A stretch of 64,000 bases of DNA from an uncultured Pedosphaera sp. Lineage in GTDB: Bacteria > Verrucomicrobiota > Verrucomicrobiia > Limisphaerales > Pedosphaeraceae. The notes beneath the pieces are model-generated. The model worked only from the letters and a program-made list of their open reading frames with translations. It did no database searches and was not told the origin of the DNA. A program made the position numbers and the translations under genes. Shown piece after piece: positions 25,701 through 34,146 of this stretch. Position 1 is the stretch's first letter, and each line of letters opens with the position of its first letter. The stretch covers positions 116,142 to 180,141 of the forward strand of contig CAIXFN010000073.1 in NCBI GenBank assembly GCA_903918755.1, read 5' to 3'.

Positions 25701-26575
25701 GGTTTGTCCGCGTTGAATGAATCGATGACGTAATTTCGATAACGCCACGCTTCCGGCAGCGGGTAATCCGCCGTGTCCCCCGCAGTATCCGCGTAGCGAA
25801 CGACATCCAGCCAATGCCGCCCCCAATGTTCGCCGTAGCGCGGTGAATCCAAGAGCCGATCCACCACCCGGGCGAAGGCGTCCGGGGAGTGATCCGCCAG
25901 GAACGCTTCAATCTCCTCCGGCGTCGGCGGCAATCCGGTGAGATCAAACGTCGCGCGGCGGATCAGCATTCGCTGGTCAGCCCGGGCGCCGGGTTGGAGG
26001 CCGTTCTTCTCCAGCTTCGCGAGAATGAAGGAGTCGACCGGGGTGGTCACCCAGGCCTTGTTTTTCACCGCCGGCGGCGCGGGATCTTTCACCGGCTCCA
26101 ACGCCCACAGCCGGGCTGCGGTCGTCTTTTGACTTCTCGGAGTCTCCGGGTAGGGCGCGCCCAACTGCACCCACCGGACGAGATCGGCAATATTGGCATC
26201 CGGCAGTTTTTTGCCGCCCGCCTTGTTGGGGGGCATCGGCAAATCCGCATCCGCATAGCGCACGGCTTGGATCAAACGGCTCCGTTCGGGGTGTCCTGCG
26301 ACGAAGATGACTCCCTCCTTACCGCCTTTGACGAAATCTTCCTTCGTATCCAGCTTCAGTCCGCCCTTGACCTGCTTCGCCTCCGCGCTGTGGCAGGAGT
26401 AGCAATGCTCGACGAAGATCGGACGGATCCGGTTCTCGAAGAACGTGATGCCCGCCGCCTCCCCTTCCTCCACCGCCCCCGCTGCAGACTTCCCCCCGAA
26501 GCAAATCGCCAGCCCGATGGCAAAAAGCATTCGGCCGCAGCGAGCGGGCAGGGAGGTGCAACGGGGGATCGTCAT
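22781..26575 (-). CDS. PSD1 / planctomycete cytochrome c (PSCyt1-PSCyt2) protein
   Basis: This 1264-aa exported protein has an N-terminal signal and a PSCyt1 cytochrome module with heme-c site CYSCH (58-62). PSCyt2/DUF1549 (about 170-380) includes [35 protein letters not shown] and the conserved [11 protein letters not shown]. C-terminal DUF1553/PSD1 (about 980-1260) includes [31 protein letters not shown] and [19 protein letters not shown]. Two similar beta-sandwich modules are inserted between the family domains at about 470-636 and 700-870 (see findings). These make it longer than ordinary members, which I remember as about 800-1100 aa. It is the first gene of an operon with DUF1501. Probably a periplasmic redox or binding protein used in polymer degradation; this is inference. 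Confidence 0.93.
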   Translation of the reverse strand: [1264 protein letters not shown]

Positions 26576-26725
26576 GTTGCGGTAATTATGTTCACGTTTA
26601 AGCGTCTAAAAACCGCTGGCTCCGGTTGCCCCGTGTTGCCGACTGCTGCGAATCCCAAATTCACTGATCGGGTCGCGACTCGCCCGTGTACGATCGATCC
26701 CATCGCTGAGGTTCCCCCCGTGCCC

Positions 26726-27211
26726 TCACTGTGGTGGTGGGAGAATCTCAATGCCGTAATTCGGAGCAACGGTCAGCAGTTTCTGAATATCGTCCGGTGT
26801 CACTGGCACTGGCGGCGAATCGAACGAAGGTACCGGATGGCCGATCTCCGCCATGAATTTTTCGAATCCAGGTGGAGTTACCTGAATCAGCATGCGTGCG
26901 GGCGCGCTGCTCTCGTTCTTGAACGCATGGGGAATCCCCCGCGGTCCCTGGATAAACGTCCCGGCCTTGGCGACCACTTTCTGGTCGCCGAGCATGAAGG
27001 TTATTTCTCCCTCCAGAATGAAGAAGGATTCGTCTTCCCGGTGATGGATGTGGGGCGGCGGTCCGCCCCCGGGCAACACCCGGGCTTCGCTCAAGACATA
27101 CACACCGCCAGTTTGTTCTCCGGTCGCGAGGAAGCGATAGACGTCTCCGACCGCGGAAAAGACCGGGCCATCGCCGGGGCCAAGATTGATGATCTGAGCA
27201 GTTAATGACAT
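26726..27211 (-). CDS. Cupin-domain protein
   Basis: From ATG 27211 the protein is 161 aa with a single cupin barrel (quercetin-dioxygenase-like subgroup). The metal-binding first motif PPPHIHHREDESFFILEGE carries His54, His56 and Glu61, and the second motif GPRGIPHAFKN carries His95. The longer frame to 27385 adds 58 non-cupin residues that run into the next gene, so it was rejected. Such proteins bind Fe, Mn or Zn and are enzymes or small-molecule sensors. No signal peptide is present. It lies downstream of the VapBC pair in the same direction but 170 bp apart. Confidence 0.85.
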   Translation of the reverse strand: MSLTAQIINLGPGDGPVFSAVGDVYRFLATGEQTGGVYVLSEARVLPGGGPPPHIHHREDESFFILEGEITFMLGDQKVVAKAGTFIQGPRGIPHAFKNESSAPARMLIQVTPPGFEKFMAEIGHPVPSFDSPPVPVTPDDIQKLLTVAPNYGIEILPPPQ

Positions 27212-27381
27212 ACGAGTATTTGTCGGAACGTCCCCAGAATATTCGCTCTCTTTTGTGATGACAAGGCTGGTGGCATCTCCAGCTCGCGCGGAGTTTTCGG
27301 TCACCCCGTCGATCACGGGCATTTGGTTTTCTTCCACCATTGGCCGAATTTCAGCGGCGGCGGTCTTGCCTGGAAAGTCGG

Positions 27382-27816
27382 TCAAATGACGGAGAGGTTC
27401 GCCGTTGTCGATCCCACGACAGCCGAGGCCACTATGGCTGCGTCAAACGTCGCCAAAAATCCCTGGTGCTTTGCGGCCAGTGCCAGCAAATAGACATCGG
27501 TGATCGCGCGTGAGGAATGCAGCCGCTCCCGCAAAAAGTGTGCCTGATCGCGTAACGACAATACGTCAGGCCAGAACTCGTGATCGCTCTGGCGCACAAA
27601 GACATCCAGTCGTTCGATCAAATCGCCGGGGCTGAATATCACGGCCCGGCTGTACGCGGGGTTGGACATGATTCGCACGACGCCATTTTCCGTCAACGGG
27701 CAACTGGCCCATCCGCTCTTTGATTGGGACGCCCACCAGGCGTGGGCTCGTTCATGAAATACATGGTCCGGATCGAGCAAGGCAATCAGAACATTGATGT
27801 CAAGCAAGGCGCGCAC
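27382..27816 (-). CDS. vapC: PIN-domain ribonuclease toxin (VapC family)
   Basis: A 144-aa PIN-domain protein of the VapC type, a Mg-dependent endoribonuclease that cleaves RNA (often tRNA) when freed from its antitoxin. All four acidic active-site residues can be placed: Asp6 (LLDINVLIAL), Glu43 (LTENG), Asp107 (RAITDVYLLALA) and Asp125 (ATFDAAI). The length is typical. It follows the antitoxin gene with a 2-bp gap, the standard antitoxin-toxin order, and should be repressed by the antitoxin-toxin complex acting on the upstream operator. Confidence 0.9.
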   Translation of the reverse strand: MRALLDINVLIALLDPDHVFHERAHAWWASQSKSGWASCPLTENGVVRIMSNPAYSRAVIFSPGDLIERLDVFVRQSDHEFWPDVLSLRDQAHFLRERLHSSRAITDVYLLALAAKHQGFLATFDAAIVASAVVGSTTANLSVI

Positions 27817-27818
27817 GG

Positions 27819-28058
27819 TCAGGTGCCTTCTTGATCCATCAGTTCTTGAACATGCTCCAGCGTCACCACCTCGCCGCGCTTGGGCAGGAGGGGGACGCCG
27901 CCTCGTGTCGTCGGGGACGATTTGGCCTTCTTGACGGGTGCCATCAACCCCCGCCGTGCCAATGCGGAGATGACGCGTCCCGCCGTGCTGCCTTCCCGTT
28001 CCGCCAACTCCTTGGCAGCTTGGAGCACATCGTCTTCGATATCGAGAGTCGTTCGCAT
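27819..28058 (-). CDS. vapB: Ribbon-helix-helix antitoxin (VapB/CopG-like)
   Basis: A 79-aa antitoxin. Residues 1-38 (MRTTLDIEDDVLQAAKELAE...) form the ribbon-helix-helix DNA-binding domain, starting with the antiparallel strand MRTTLDI. The basic, Pro/Ser/Gly-rich linker (about 40-62) leads to a C-terminal tail (VVTLEHVQELMDQEG) that would wrap the PIN toxin. ATG at 28058 is only 4 bases from a set of GCATCA repeats that fit an autoregulatory operator. Cognate to the PIN toxin just downstream. Confidence 0.88.
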   Translation of the reverse strand: MRTTLDIEDDVLQAAKELAEREGSTAGRVISALARRGLMAPVKKAKSSPTTRGGVPLLPKRGEVVTLEHVQELMDQEGT

Positions 28059-28062
28059 ACTG

Positions 28063-28101
28063 TGATGCTAATGCATCAGTGCATCAGAGTCAAACGCATC
28101 A
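28063..28101 (-). promoter_or_regulatory. Putative VapB operator (TGATGC/GCATCA repeats)
   Basis: Directly upstream of the antitoxin ATG is a perfect inverted repeat, TGATGC (28063-28068), TAAT, GCATCA (28073-28078). Two more GCATCA copies follow at 28081-28086 and 28096-28101. Repeated short half-sites immediately before a ribbon-helix-helix antitoxin gene are the usual operator layout for VapBC autoregulation. Binding itself is inferred. Confidence 0.65.
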
Positions 28102-28135
28102 ATGTTGGCCGGGCTGCCAACTCCTGCCCCTGGAT

Positions 28136-28332
28136 TCCTCCCTGCCGATGTTTGGATGATCATCATCGCTACCGGTCACAATCCACCGGCCATCCGGAGA
28201 AAAGGCCACGGCGAAGACCCCATCTCCATGGCCCCTCAGAGTCAGCAGTTCGCGCCCGCTCACCGCCTCCCACACCCTGGCCGCATAATCATGACTGCCA
28301 GTAACAACGCGCTGGCCATCCGGTGGGCTGCG
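28136..28332 (-). pseudogene. WD40-repeat gene relic
   Basis: Read on the minus strand without a start codon, this stretch encodes about 1.5 WD40 repeats: DGQRVVTGSHDYAARVWEA, then SGRELLTLRGHGDGVFAVAF, then SPDGRWIVTGSDDD. The GH...D and VW signatures and the SPDG..I.TGS turn are unmistakable WD40 hallmarks, but there is no start, no further repeat and no room for a whole propeller. It is the remnant of a larger WD40 gene left between the toxin-antitoxin locus and the GH2 gene. Confidence 0.7.
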
Positions 28333-28359
28333 GGAACCGGGCTGGAGGCAACGAATGGA

Positions 28360-31300
28360 TCACGGGCTGGTTTGGCGGAGGCGGTAGAATCGTTTGGGGG
28401 CGTTGGTCGTTAGCGGGGCCGTGCCGAACGCCTCCCCGGTGTCCTGCCAGCTCGCCACGCTGCCCGCGCTCAGGATATTCGTGAGCGTTTTCCAGCCAGA
28501 GCCCTCCAGCCCGGTCACGATTTGTACCTCGTAGGTTGTTCCCGGCGTGGCTTCCCATTGCAAAGTGGTGGTGTGGGTGGTGGCATTGACCTCTGCGAGT
28601 GCCAGGAGCGGAGCGGTCTGCGGGGTGATCACCAGTCGATCGAAATACGCATTGCGATCTTCACCCGCTGGGTTCGCGTCGTTCAAGAAGGCCAGGCCAA
28701 CCGTGTGCGTGCCGGCCGTGAGCGTGAGGGTAAACTTATAGCTGGTCATTGCCGGGGTGGTGAGGAACCAATTCGTTTTGTTAACGCCATCCACCGTGAT
28801 GGCCACCTGGGGGAGAATGCCCACCGCCGGCGTGCCACCGGCGATGACTTCGAAAGTGTAGCTGCCGCTGGTGGTGATCAAGATGCTGGATTGGATGCGG
28901 CCGTTGCTATTCAGGTGGGCGATGCCGCCATCGGCCGAGTAGGCGTTCACGTTCACGTTGGTCATTGCTTCTGCTTCGATTCCCAGCGCGGGGGTGGGGT
29001 GGCAAGCCCCGCCCAATCCCGTGAGCAGGGTGCTGCCGAAACGCGCCGCTTTGGTGGTGCTCAGCGTCTCCGTATCCCAGCAAATTTCATCCAGCAAGAT
29101 CAAGCCGTTCCCGCGTCGCACTTGCACCACGCTGCCGGGGCGGGTCAGTAGTGTGGTGGGACTGTTATCCCCATCCCGGCCCCAGCGAATTTCATCCAGG
29201 AATAGATTGCGATCTTCCGGCGGCGCATAGGCATCGTTGTCGAAATAGACCGCGAGTTGGTGGGTGCCCGCGGTGAGTTCGGCGCTCAACGTGTAATAAG
29301 CCGGTTGGTTGGTCGGCACGGTGATGGCATCCATCGCGCGGCCATCAATTTTCAAAATCATGTGCGGCCACCCGCCGAGCGCGGGCGTGCCACTGGCGAG
29401 GATGTTAAAAAGGTAAGTGCCGGGCTGCGTAGCGGTGATGTCCTGCGCTACATAGCCATTCGCCCATAGCAGCCAGCCCCCCGGGCTGGCCCCGCCGACG
29501 CTGTGGATGGGCATGTTCTCGACCTGGATGGTGCTGAAGCTGGCGGGCGTAAAACGTTTGCGGTAATAACGCTGCGCGATGTTGGTGGCGATCATTTCGT
29601 CGGCATTCCAGGTGCCGGCGGTGGCGATCCAGTGCAGGTCGTGGCTGGTCAGGCGCACGGCCGGATTGGTCGTGCTGCCGCGCAGCAGGAGCCCGAGGGT
29701 GGTGTCCGCGGCATCCAGATCCGGGAACAGCACCGGCTGCGCGGCGGCGAGGAACGCGGCATTGGGCCGGTGCAACAGCAATTTTCCTCCGGCTTCCACG
29801 TAGCGGGCGAGCGCTGCAACCTGCAACGAAGCTTCCGCCCACGCCGCATTGCTGCCACCAATCACCAGCAAAGGGAAGGACGCCGGATGGCAATTGGTCA
29901 CGTTGCCCAGGAAATTCTGCGCCAGTAGCCCCAATCCGAAAACTTCCGCCGAGAGCGTGGAGTTGGCTTCGCTCAACAATGCGACCGCGCGGAGCGGAGG
30001 ATGCGTGCCTCCAGGCGCGCAGTAATTGAGCAGGCGCTGCAACAACACGCCGGCCAGCGGTTCGCCGTCGAAGCGCGTCGCCAGCAGCCATTGTGAGCAG
30101 AGCACGCCGCCTGCGCCGATGGGGAATTCCACGGCGGCGGCGTATTCCATCCCGTTGCGCGAGCCGATGGCGGCGAGCGAACGGAAATTGCCGCGGGCCG
30201 GCATGGCCAGCGCTTTGATCACCAGCCGGTGATCATCCGCCCACCAGCGCAGGTCCTTTGGCGTCAGCCCCTGCACCACCGGATGATCCACGCTTGGAAA
30301 TGCGAAGCTCGCGTCGTAGTCCTGCAACTGGGCCTCCCGCGGCAGGAACGACGGATAGTTCGTCTGCTCCAGCACGAGCACCCAGCCACCTTGCGCGGCA
30401 TAGTTCTGCCAGCGCGCCGCCAAAGTGTTCGCGCCCACCTCGGCGATCGGCTCGTTCGTGAGCGCGTCGTGGCCGATGATCAGCAGGTTAAATTGGTCGT
30501 AACTGGCGGTGCGCAGGTTGGTCACGGTCAGGAATGGCAGGCCAAAGCGTCCGAGCAATCCCGCCGTGGTGCCGCGCGGATCATAGAGCGCGAGCGTCGC
30601 CCCTGCCGGTATGGTCAACGCCGGACGCGTCAGGGCGGTGCAGTCGATGCTATTCGTATAGACCACGCCGCTAGTGTCGCTCAATTCGAATTGCAGCGCG
30701 AACGGCCCCACGGCCGGCACGCTGAAAGAGTTGGTGTCCCGCCGTTGCCCCGCCGGTGGCAGCGTGAAAGCCCGGCTCGACCACGCGCCGGAACCCGCCC
30801 GCCAGCGCAGCGTGAAACTGCCATTGGTCATGCGGTCGTTGTAAATGCGCACGGTGCGTTGCGCCGTCTCGCCGGCGAAAAAGCGCGTGTTGTATTCCTC
30901 CGGGAATACGCCGTTCGGCGCATACGCGGACTTCTGGACCTGATAGAGATAATTGCTGGTCGGCTGGAGGTCGAACACGCTCCCGGAGACCGCCGGATCC
31001 TCGAACATGGTCCAGGGCCCGATGCCATTCACGCCATAGCCGCGGTAAGCTTCGATGGCCATGCGCCACGTCATTCCCTTGGCCTGATTGCGATAATAAT
31101 CAGGGTCCGCGTAGGCATCGTCGCCGAATAAAATTGTGAAATCGGCCGGCGAATGGGACGGCACCCAGAGGAATTCGCCGATGTAGAGTGGCTTGGCATG
31201 GTCCCATTTCCATTGGCCGCCGGGCACCCAAGTGCGCGCGATATTCTCGTCCATCCACCATGCGGCATTGGGCCAGACCTGGTAGTCGGGATACTCATGC

Positions 31301-32727
31301 GGATAATGCAGCCCGAGCACCGTGGCTTCACCCCCCGGATCGAGATCGGCCTCAAAGGTGATCGGTCGCGTCGGATCCATTCCCTTCACCACGCGGCCCA
31401 TGGCGCCGAGTTGCGCCGGCGTGGCGGCGTACAGTCTATCCCCGCCACAATGGAGAATCTCGTTCTCCAGACTCCAGAGAATGATCGCGGGATGGTTCCG
31501 GTCGCGTTGCACGGCCGCCGAAAGGTGCCGGGAATAATTCGTCCAGAACGTCGCGCTGCTCAACTTGTAGGCATTCGGATCGCACCAGACCGCGCACTCT
31601 TCCACGATCAACAATCCGACCTCGTCGGCCATGTCGTACCAGGGTTCGTCCCACGGTTGCGTATGGCAGCGCATGGCGACGTTGTTCCCGGCTTTGACAT
31701 CTTGCAGGATCTTCTTGATCTGGTTGGTGGACTGGAGATCGGTGGTGGGCCAGGTCGCCGTAGCGAGCAAATTGATCGGCGTGCCGTTCAGGTAAAACTT
31801 TCCCGCCTCGGCCCAAAATTCGCGGAAGCCAAAGCGGGTCAACATTTGGTCGACCCCCGGCGCACTGCTGCTGGTTGTCTCCAGCAAATAAAGGTAAGGA
31901 TCGAGATGGCTCCAAAGATGCGCCGTGGACCAGGGGGCGGTGATGTCCACTTGGACATTCGTCCGCGGCCCCACTGCCACCTGCTGCCATGGCAGCGACA
32001 AGACTGGAACGCCGCCCGCGAGCACGCGGTTGGTGAGATTGACAGTCTGCGCCACGGCTGTGTCATTGCGCAAAGTGAGCCGCACCGTGACTTGCTGTGT
32101 GCGCACCGAGGGCATCACGAACACATCGGCAATCGCAACCGCGGGCAGGCTGACAAGCTTCACCGGTTGCCACGGACCGTATTGCTCGTAACGGCCGCCG
32201 ATGGGCGCGAGGATGTTGGTCCGGACAAAATCTCGCGCGTCCTGCGCGGCGGGCTTGGTGCTGAAATCCACTGGCGTGGCAAACGTGGCCGACCAGTCCG
32301 TGACGCCCACAATCAGTTCGTTGGTCTGGCCGGGCAACGCGATGCCCGTCACGTCGAACTCGAACGGTTCGTACCCGTTGAGGTAACCGCCGATGAACGT
32401 GCCGTTGAGCCAGACCTGGGCGTTGTATTTCACGCCGCCGAAACGCAGCTTGAGCTGCGTGCCCGCCATGGCCGGGGGAACGGTAAAGGTGTGACGGAAC
32501 CAGGCGTGCTCGTTTTGCCAGCCGGAGAGGAAGCCCGGCACGGTCATGGTCAGCCACGAGTTGGTCGGCGGGAAATTGAGCTGACTTGCTTTGGCATACT
32601 GCCACGTGCCACCCAGGTCGAGTTCGCTCCGCGCCGCGTGGGCTGGAGAAATGGATCCCGCCAACGCCAGGAGCCCAATGAACCAAACACGAAAAAAAAT
32701 GCCCGACCGCCCAGCCGACCAGATCAT
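28360..32727 (-). CDS. Large secreted glycoside hydrolase family 2 enzyme
   Basis: An approximately 1455-aa secreted GH2 enzyme (beta-galactosidase/beta-glucuronidase/mannosidase type). ATG 32727 gives a signal peptide (FRVWFIGLLALAGSISPAHA); the GTG at 32754 is less likely. The N-terminal jelly-roll GH2N domain (about 35-150) has LKLRFGGVKYNAQVWLNG and is followed by the immunoglobulin-like domain. The TIM barrel (about 300-560) has acid/base Glu423 in IILWSLENEILHCGGD and nucleophile Glu518 in KPLYIGEFLWVPS. The C-terminal half contains two carbohydrate-binding-like sandwiches (AGTHQLAVYFDNDAYAPPED and AGTHTVGLAFLNDANPAGED are similar blocks). It ends in the FYRLRQTSP type C-terminal module common in secreted verrucomicrobial proteins. 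Hydrolysis of plant or algal polysaccharide side chains is likely; linkage unknown. Confidence 0.88.
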   Translation of the reverse strand: MIWSAGRSGIFFRVWFIGLLALAGSISPAHAARSELDLGGTWQYAKASQLNFPPTNSWLTMTVPGFLSGWQNEHAWFRHTFTVPPAMAGTQLKLRFGGVKYNAQVWLNGTFIGGYLNGYEPFEFDVTGIALPGQTNELIVGVTDWSATFATPVDFSTKPAAQDARDFVRTNILAPIGGRYEQYGPWQPVKLVSLPAVAIADVFVMPSVRTQQVTVRLTLRNDTAVAQTVNLTNRVLAGGVPVLSLPWQQVAVGPRTNVQVDITAPWSTAHLWSHLDPYLYLLETTSSSAPGVDQMLTRFGFREFWAEAGKFYLNGTPINLLATATWPTTDLQSTNQIKKILQDVKAGNNVAMRCHTQPWDEPWYDMADEVGLLIVEECAVWCDPNAYKLSSATFWTNYSRHLSAAVQRDRNHPAIILWSLENEILHCGGDRLYAATPAQLGAMGRVVKGMDPTRPITFEADLDPGGEATVLGLHYPHEYPDYQVWPNAAWWMDENIARTWVPGGQWKWDHAKPLYIGEFLWVPSHSPADFTILFGDDAYADPDYYRNQAKGMTWRMAIEAYRGYGVNGIGPWTMFEDPAVSGSVFDLQPTSNYLYQVQKSAYAPNGVFPEEYNTRFFAGETAQRTVRIYNDRMTNGSFTLRWRAGSGAWSSRAFTLPPAGQRRDTNSFSVPAVGPFALQFELSDTSGVVYTNSIDCTALTRPALTIPAGATLALYDPRGTTAGLLGRFGLPFLTVTNLRTASYDQFNLLIIGHDALTNEPIAEVGANTLAARWQNYAAQGGWVLVLEQTNYPSFLPREAQLQDYDASFAFPSVDHPVVQGLTPKDLRWWADDHRLVIKALAMPARGNFRSLAAIGSRNGMEYAAAVEFPIGAGGVLCSQWLLATRFDGEPLAGVLLQRLLNYCAPGGTHPPLRAVALLSEANSTLSAEVFGLGLLAQNFLGNVTNCHPASFPLLVIGGSNAAWAEASLQVAALARYVEAGGKLLLHRPNAAFLAAAQPVLFPDLDAADTTLGLLLRGSTTNPAVRLTSHDLHWIATAGTWNADEMIATNIAQRYYRKRFTPASFSTIQVENMPIHSVGGASPGGWLLWANGYVAQDITATQPGTYLFNILASGTPALGGWPHMILKIDGRAMDAITVPTNQPAYYTLSAELTAGTHQLAVYFDNDAYAPPEDRNLFLDEIRWGRDGDNSPTTLLTRPGSVVQVRRGNGLILLDEICWDTETLSTTKAARFGSTLLTGLGGACHPTPALGIEAEAMTNVNVNAYSADGGIAHLNSNGRIQSSILITTSGSYTFEVIAGGTPAVGILPQVAITVDGVNKTNWFLTTPAMTSYKFTLTLTAGTHTVGLAFLNDANPAGEDRNAYFDRLVITPQTAPLLALAEVNATTHTTTLQWEATPGTTYEVQIVTGLEGSGWKTLTNILSAGSVASWQDTGEAFGTAPLTTNAPKRFYRLRQTSP

Positions 32728-32838
32728 GAACGTAGCGTAGCCCTTACGAATCACAAGTCAACGGCTTGCCCTGATAAAAGCATGAATTGATCTCGCTCTC
32801 GCGCCCGCTGGTTTCTAAACTGCTCTTGGCGATACCAA

Positions 32839-34011
32839 ATGAAACTGCCCTTCTTAATCCAAGCCCTGTTGCTGTACTTCGCCGCCGGGACTATTCCTGC
32901 ATCGGCAACTTCCACGCGGGTCAACCTGATCCGGACTCCGGACCACGGCATTCAGCCGCAGGCGGAAATTGACCGGCAGGGCGTCGTTCACCTGATCTAC
33001 TTTAAGGGCGATCCTGGTGGCGGTGACATTTTCTACGTCCAGCGAGCTCCCGGCCAGGCCGGTTTCTCCCCGCCCCTACCGGTGAACCACCAACCCGGCA
33101 GCGCCATGGCGCTGGGCACGATTCGCGGCGCGCAATTGGCGGTCGGCCGGAACGGTCGCGTCCATATGGTTTGGGATGGCCTGGGCAAGGGGGCCGCACC
33201 GGTTTCCCTCGGCGGGAAGGCAGCCGCGCCGCTGCTCTATGCGCGACTTAACGATGCGGGGACCGCTTTTGAGCCGGAGCGCAATCTCATCACCTATGCC
33301 GCCGGCCTGGACGGGGGTAGCTCCGTCGCGGCTGACCAGGCAGGCAACGTTTATGTCACCTGGCACGCGCCGCAAACCGGGAACACCAATGGCGAGGCGG
33401 GGCGCACCGTCTTCGTCACCTTGTCCCGCGACGAGGGCAAAACTTTCCCCCGGGAGTCCCCAGCCCTCTCCCAGCCCGTCGGAGCTTGCGCCTGCTGCGG
33501 CATGCGGGCCTTCGCCGATCGCTCCGGGACGGCTTACATTTTGTTTCGAGCGGCCACCGGGGGCGTGGATCGCGATGAAACGCTCCTGGTTTCGCGGCAA
33601 CCCGGGGCCAGGTTCGAAATCGCCAACGCGCACAAATGGATAGCCAGCGTCTGCCCGATGAGCAGTGCCACCCTGACGGCAGCGGATGGGGGTGCGCTGG
33701 CCGCCTGGGAAACGGCCGAACAGGTCTATTACGCAAAAATCAACCCCCGGACGTTGCAGGTTTCCGCGCTCACGAGTCCCGCTGGCGGAACGGCTCGCAA
33801 GCATCCGGTCGCCGTCGCCAACGACAAGGGTGAAACACTCTTGGTCTGGACTGAGGGAACCGGTTGGGCCCGGGGTGGCGCGGTGGCGTGGCAAGTCTAT
33901 GGCGCAGGCGGCGAACCCACCTCCCCGGCCGGCCATGCCGACGGGGTTCCCGCCTGGAGTCTCGCAACCGCGTTTGCGCAACCAAGCGGAGACTTCGTGA
34001 TCGTTTACTGA
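32839..34011 (+). CDS. Sialidase-like beta-propeller secreted protein
   Basis: A 390-aa protein with signal peptide (MKLPFLIQALLLYFAAGTIPASA). It has repeated Asp-box-like turns typical of BNR/sialidase-superfamily propellers (SRDEGKTFP; ADQAGNVYVTWHAP; VGRNGRVHMVWDG; ADRSGTAYILFRA). The motif GACACCGM (about 215-222) belongs to a subgroup annotated as exo-alpha-sialidase-like in soil bacteria. The sialidase Arg triad cannot be confirmed by eye, so enzymatic activity is open. Divergent from the GH2 gene across about 110 bp, which must hold both promoters. Confidence 0.75.
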   Translation: MKLPFLIQALLLYFAAGTIPASATSTRVNLIRTPDHGIQPQAEIDRQGVVHLIYFKGDPGGGDIFYVQRAPGQAGFSPPLPVNHQPGSAMALGTIRGAQLAVGRNGRVHMVWDGLGKGAAPVSLGGKAAAPLLYARLNDAGTAFEPERNLITYAAGLDGGSSVAADQAGNVYVTWHAPQTGNTNGEAGRTVFVTLSRDEGKTFPRESPALSQPVGACACCGMRAFADRSGTAYILFRAATGGVDRDETLLVSRQPGARFEIANAHKWIASVCPMSSATLTAADGGALAAWETAEQVYYAKINPRTLQVSALTSPAGGTARKHPVAVANDKGETLLVWTEGTGWARGGAVAWQVYGAGGEPTSPAGHADGVPAWSLATAFAQPSGDFVIVY

Positions 34012-34146
34012 CGGGATACCCCATGCCGCCGGGCCGGCCGGGCGAAGGAACCTTCGGCCAGTCGCTTGGCGCAAACCCTTGCACGCGCCGGCCGCCCGTT
34101 TGTGAGGTTAAAGCTTGCCAGGCGGTAATCCATTTTTGGCGGAGCA

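Noticed and set aside
22842..27205. Long plus-strand open frames antisense to the PSD1 gene (for example 23426-24718 and 25889-27205)
   Set aside because: They are shadows of a strongly supported coding frame in GC-rich DNA; no domain or start signal.
31153..32790. 545-codon plus-strand frame antisense to the GH2 gene
   Set aside because: GH2 catalytic motifs prove the minus-strand frame; the antisense translation has Arg/Gly-rich composition typical of shadows.
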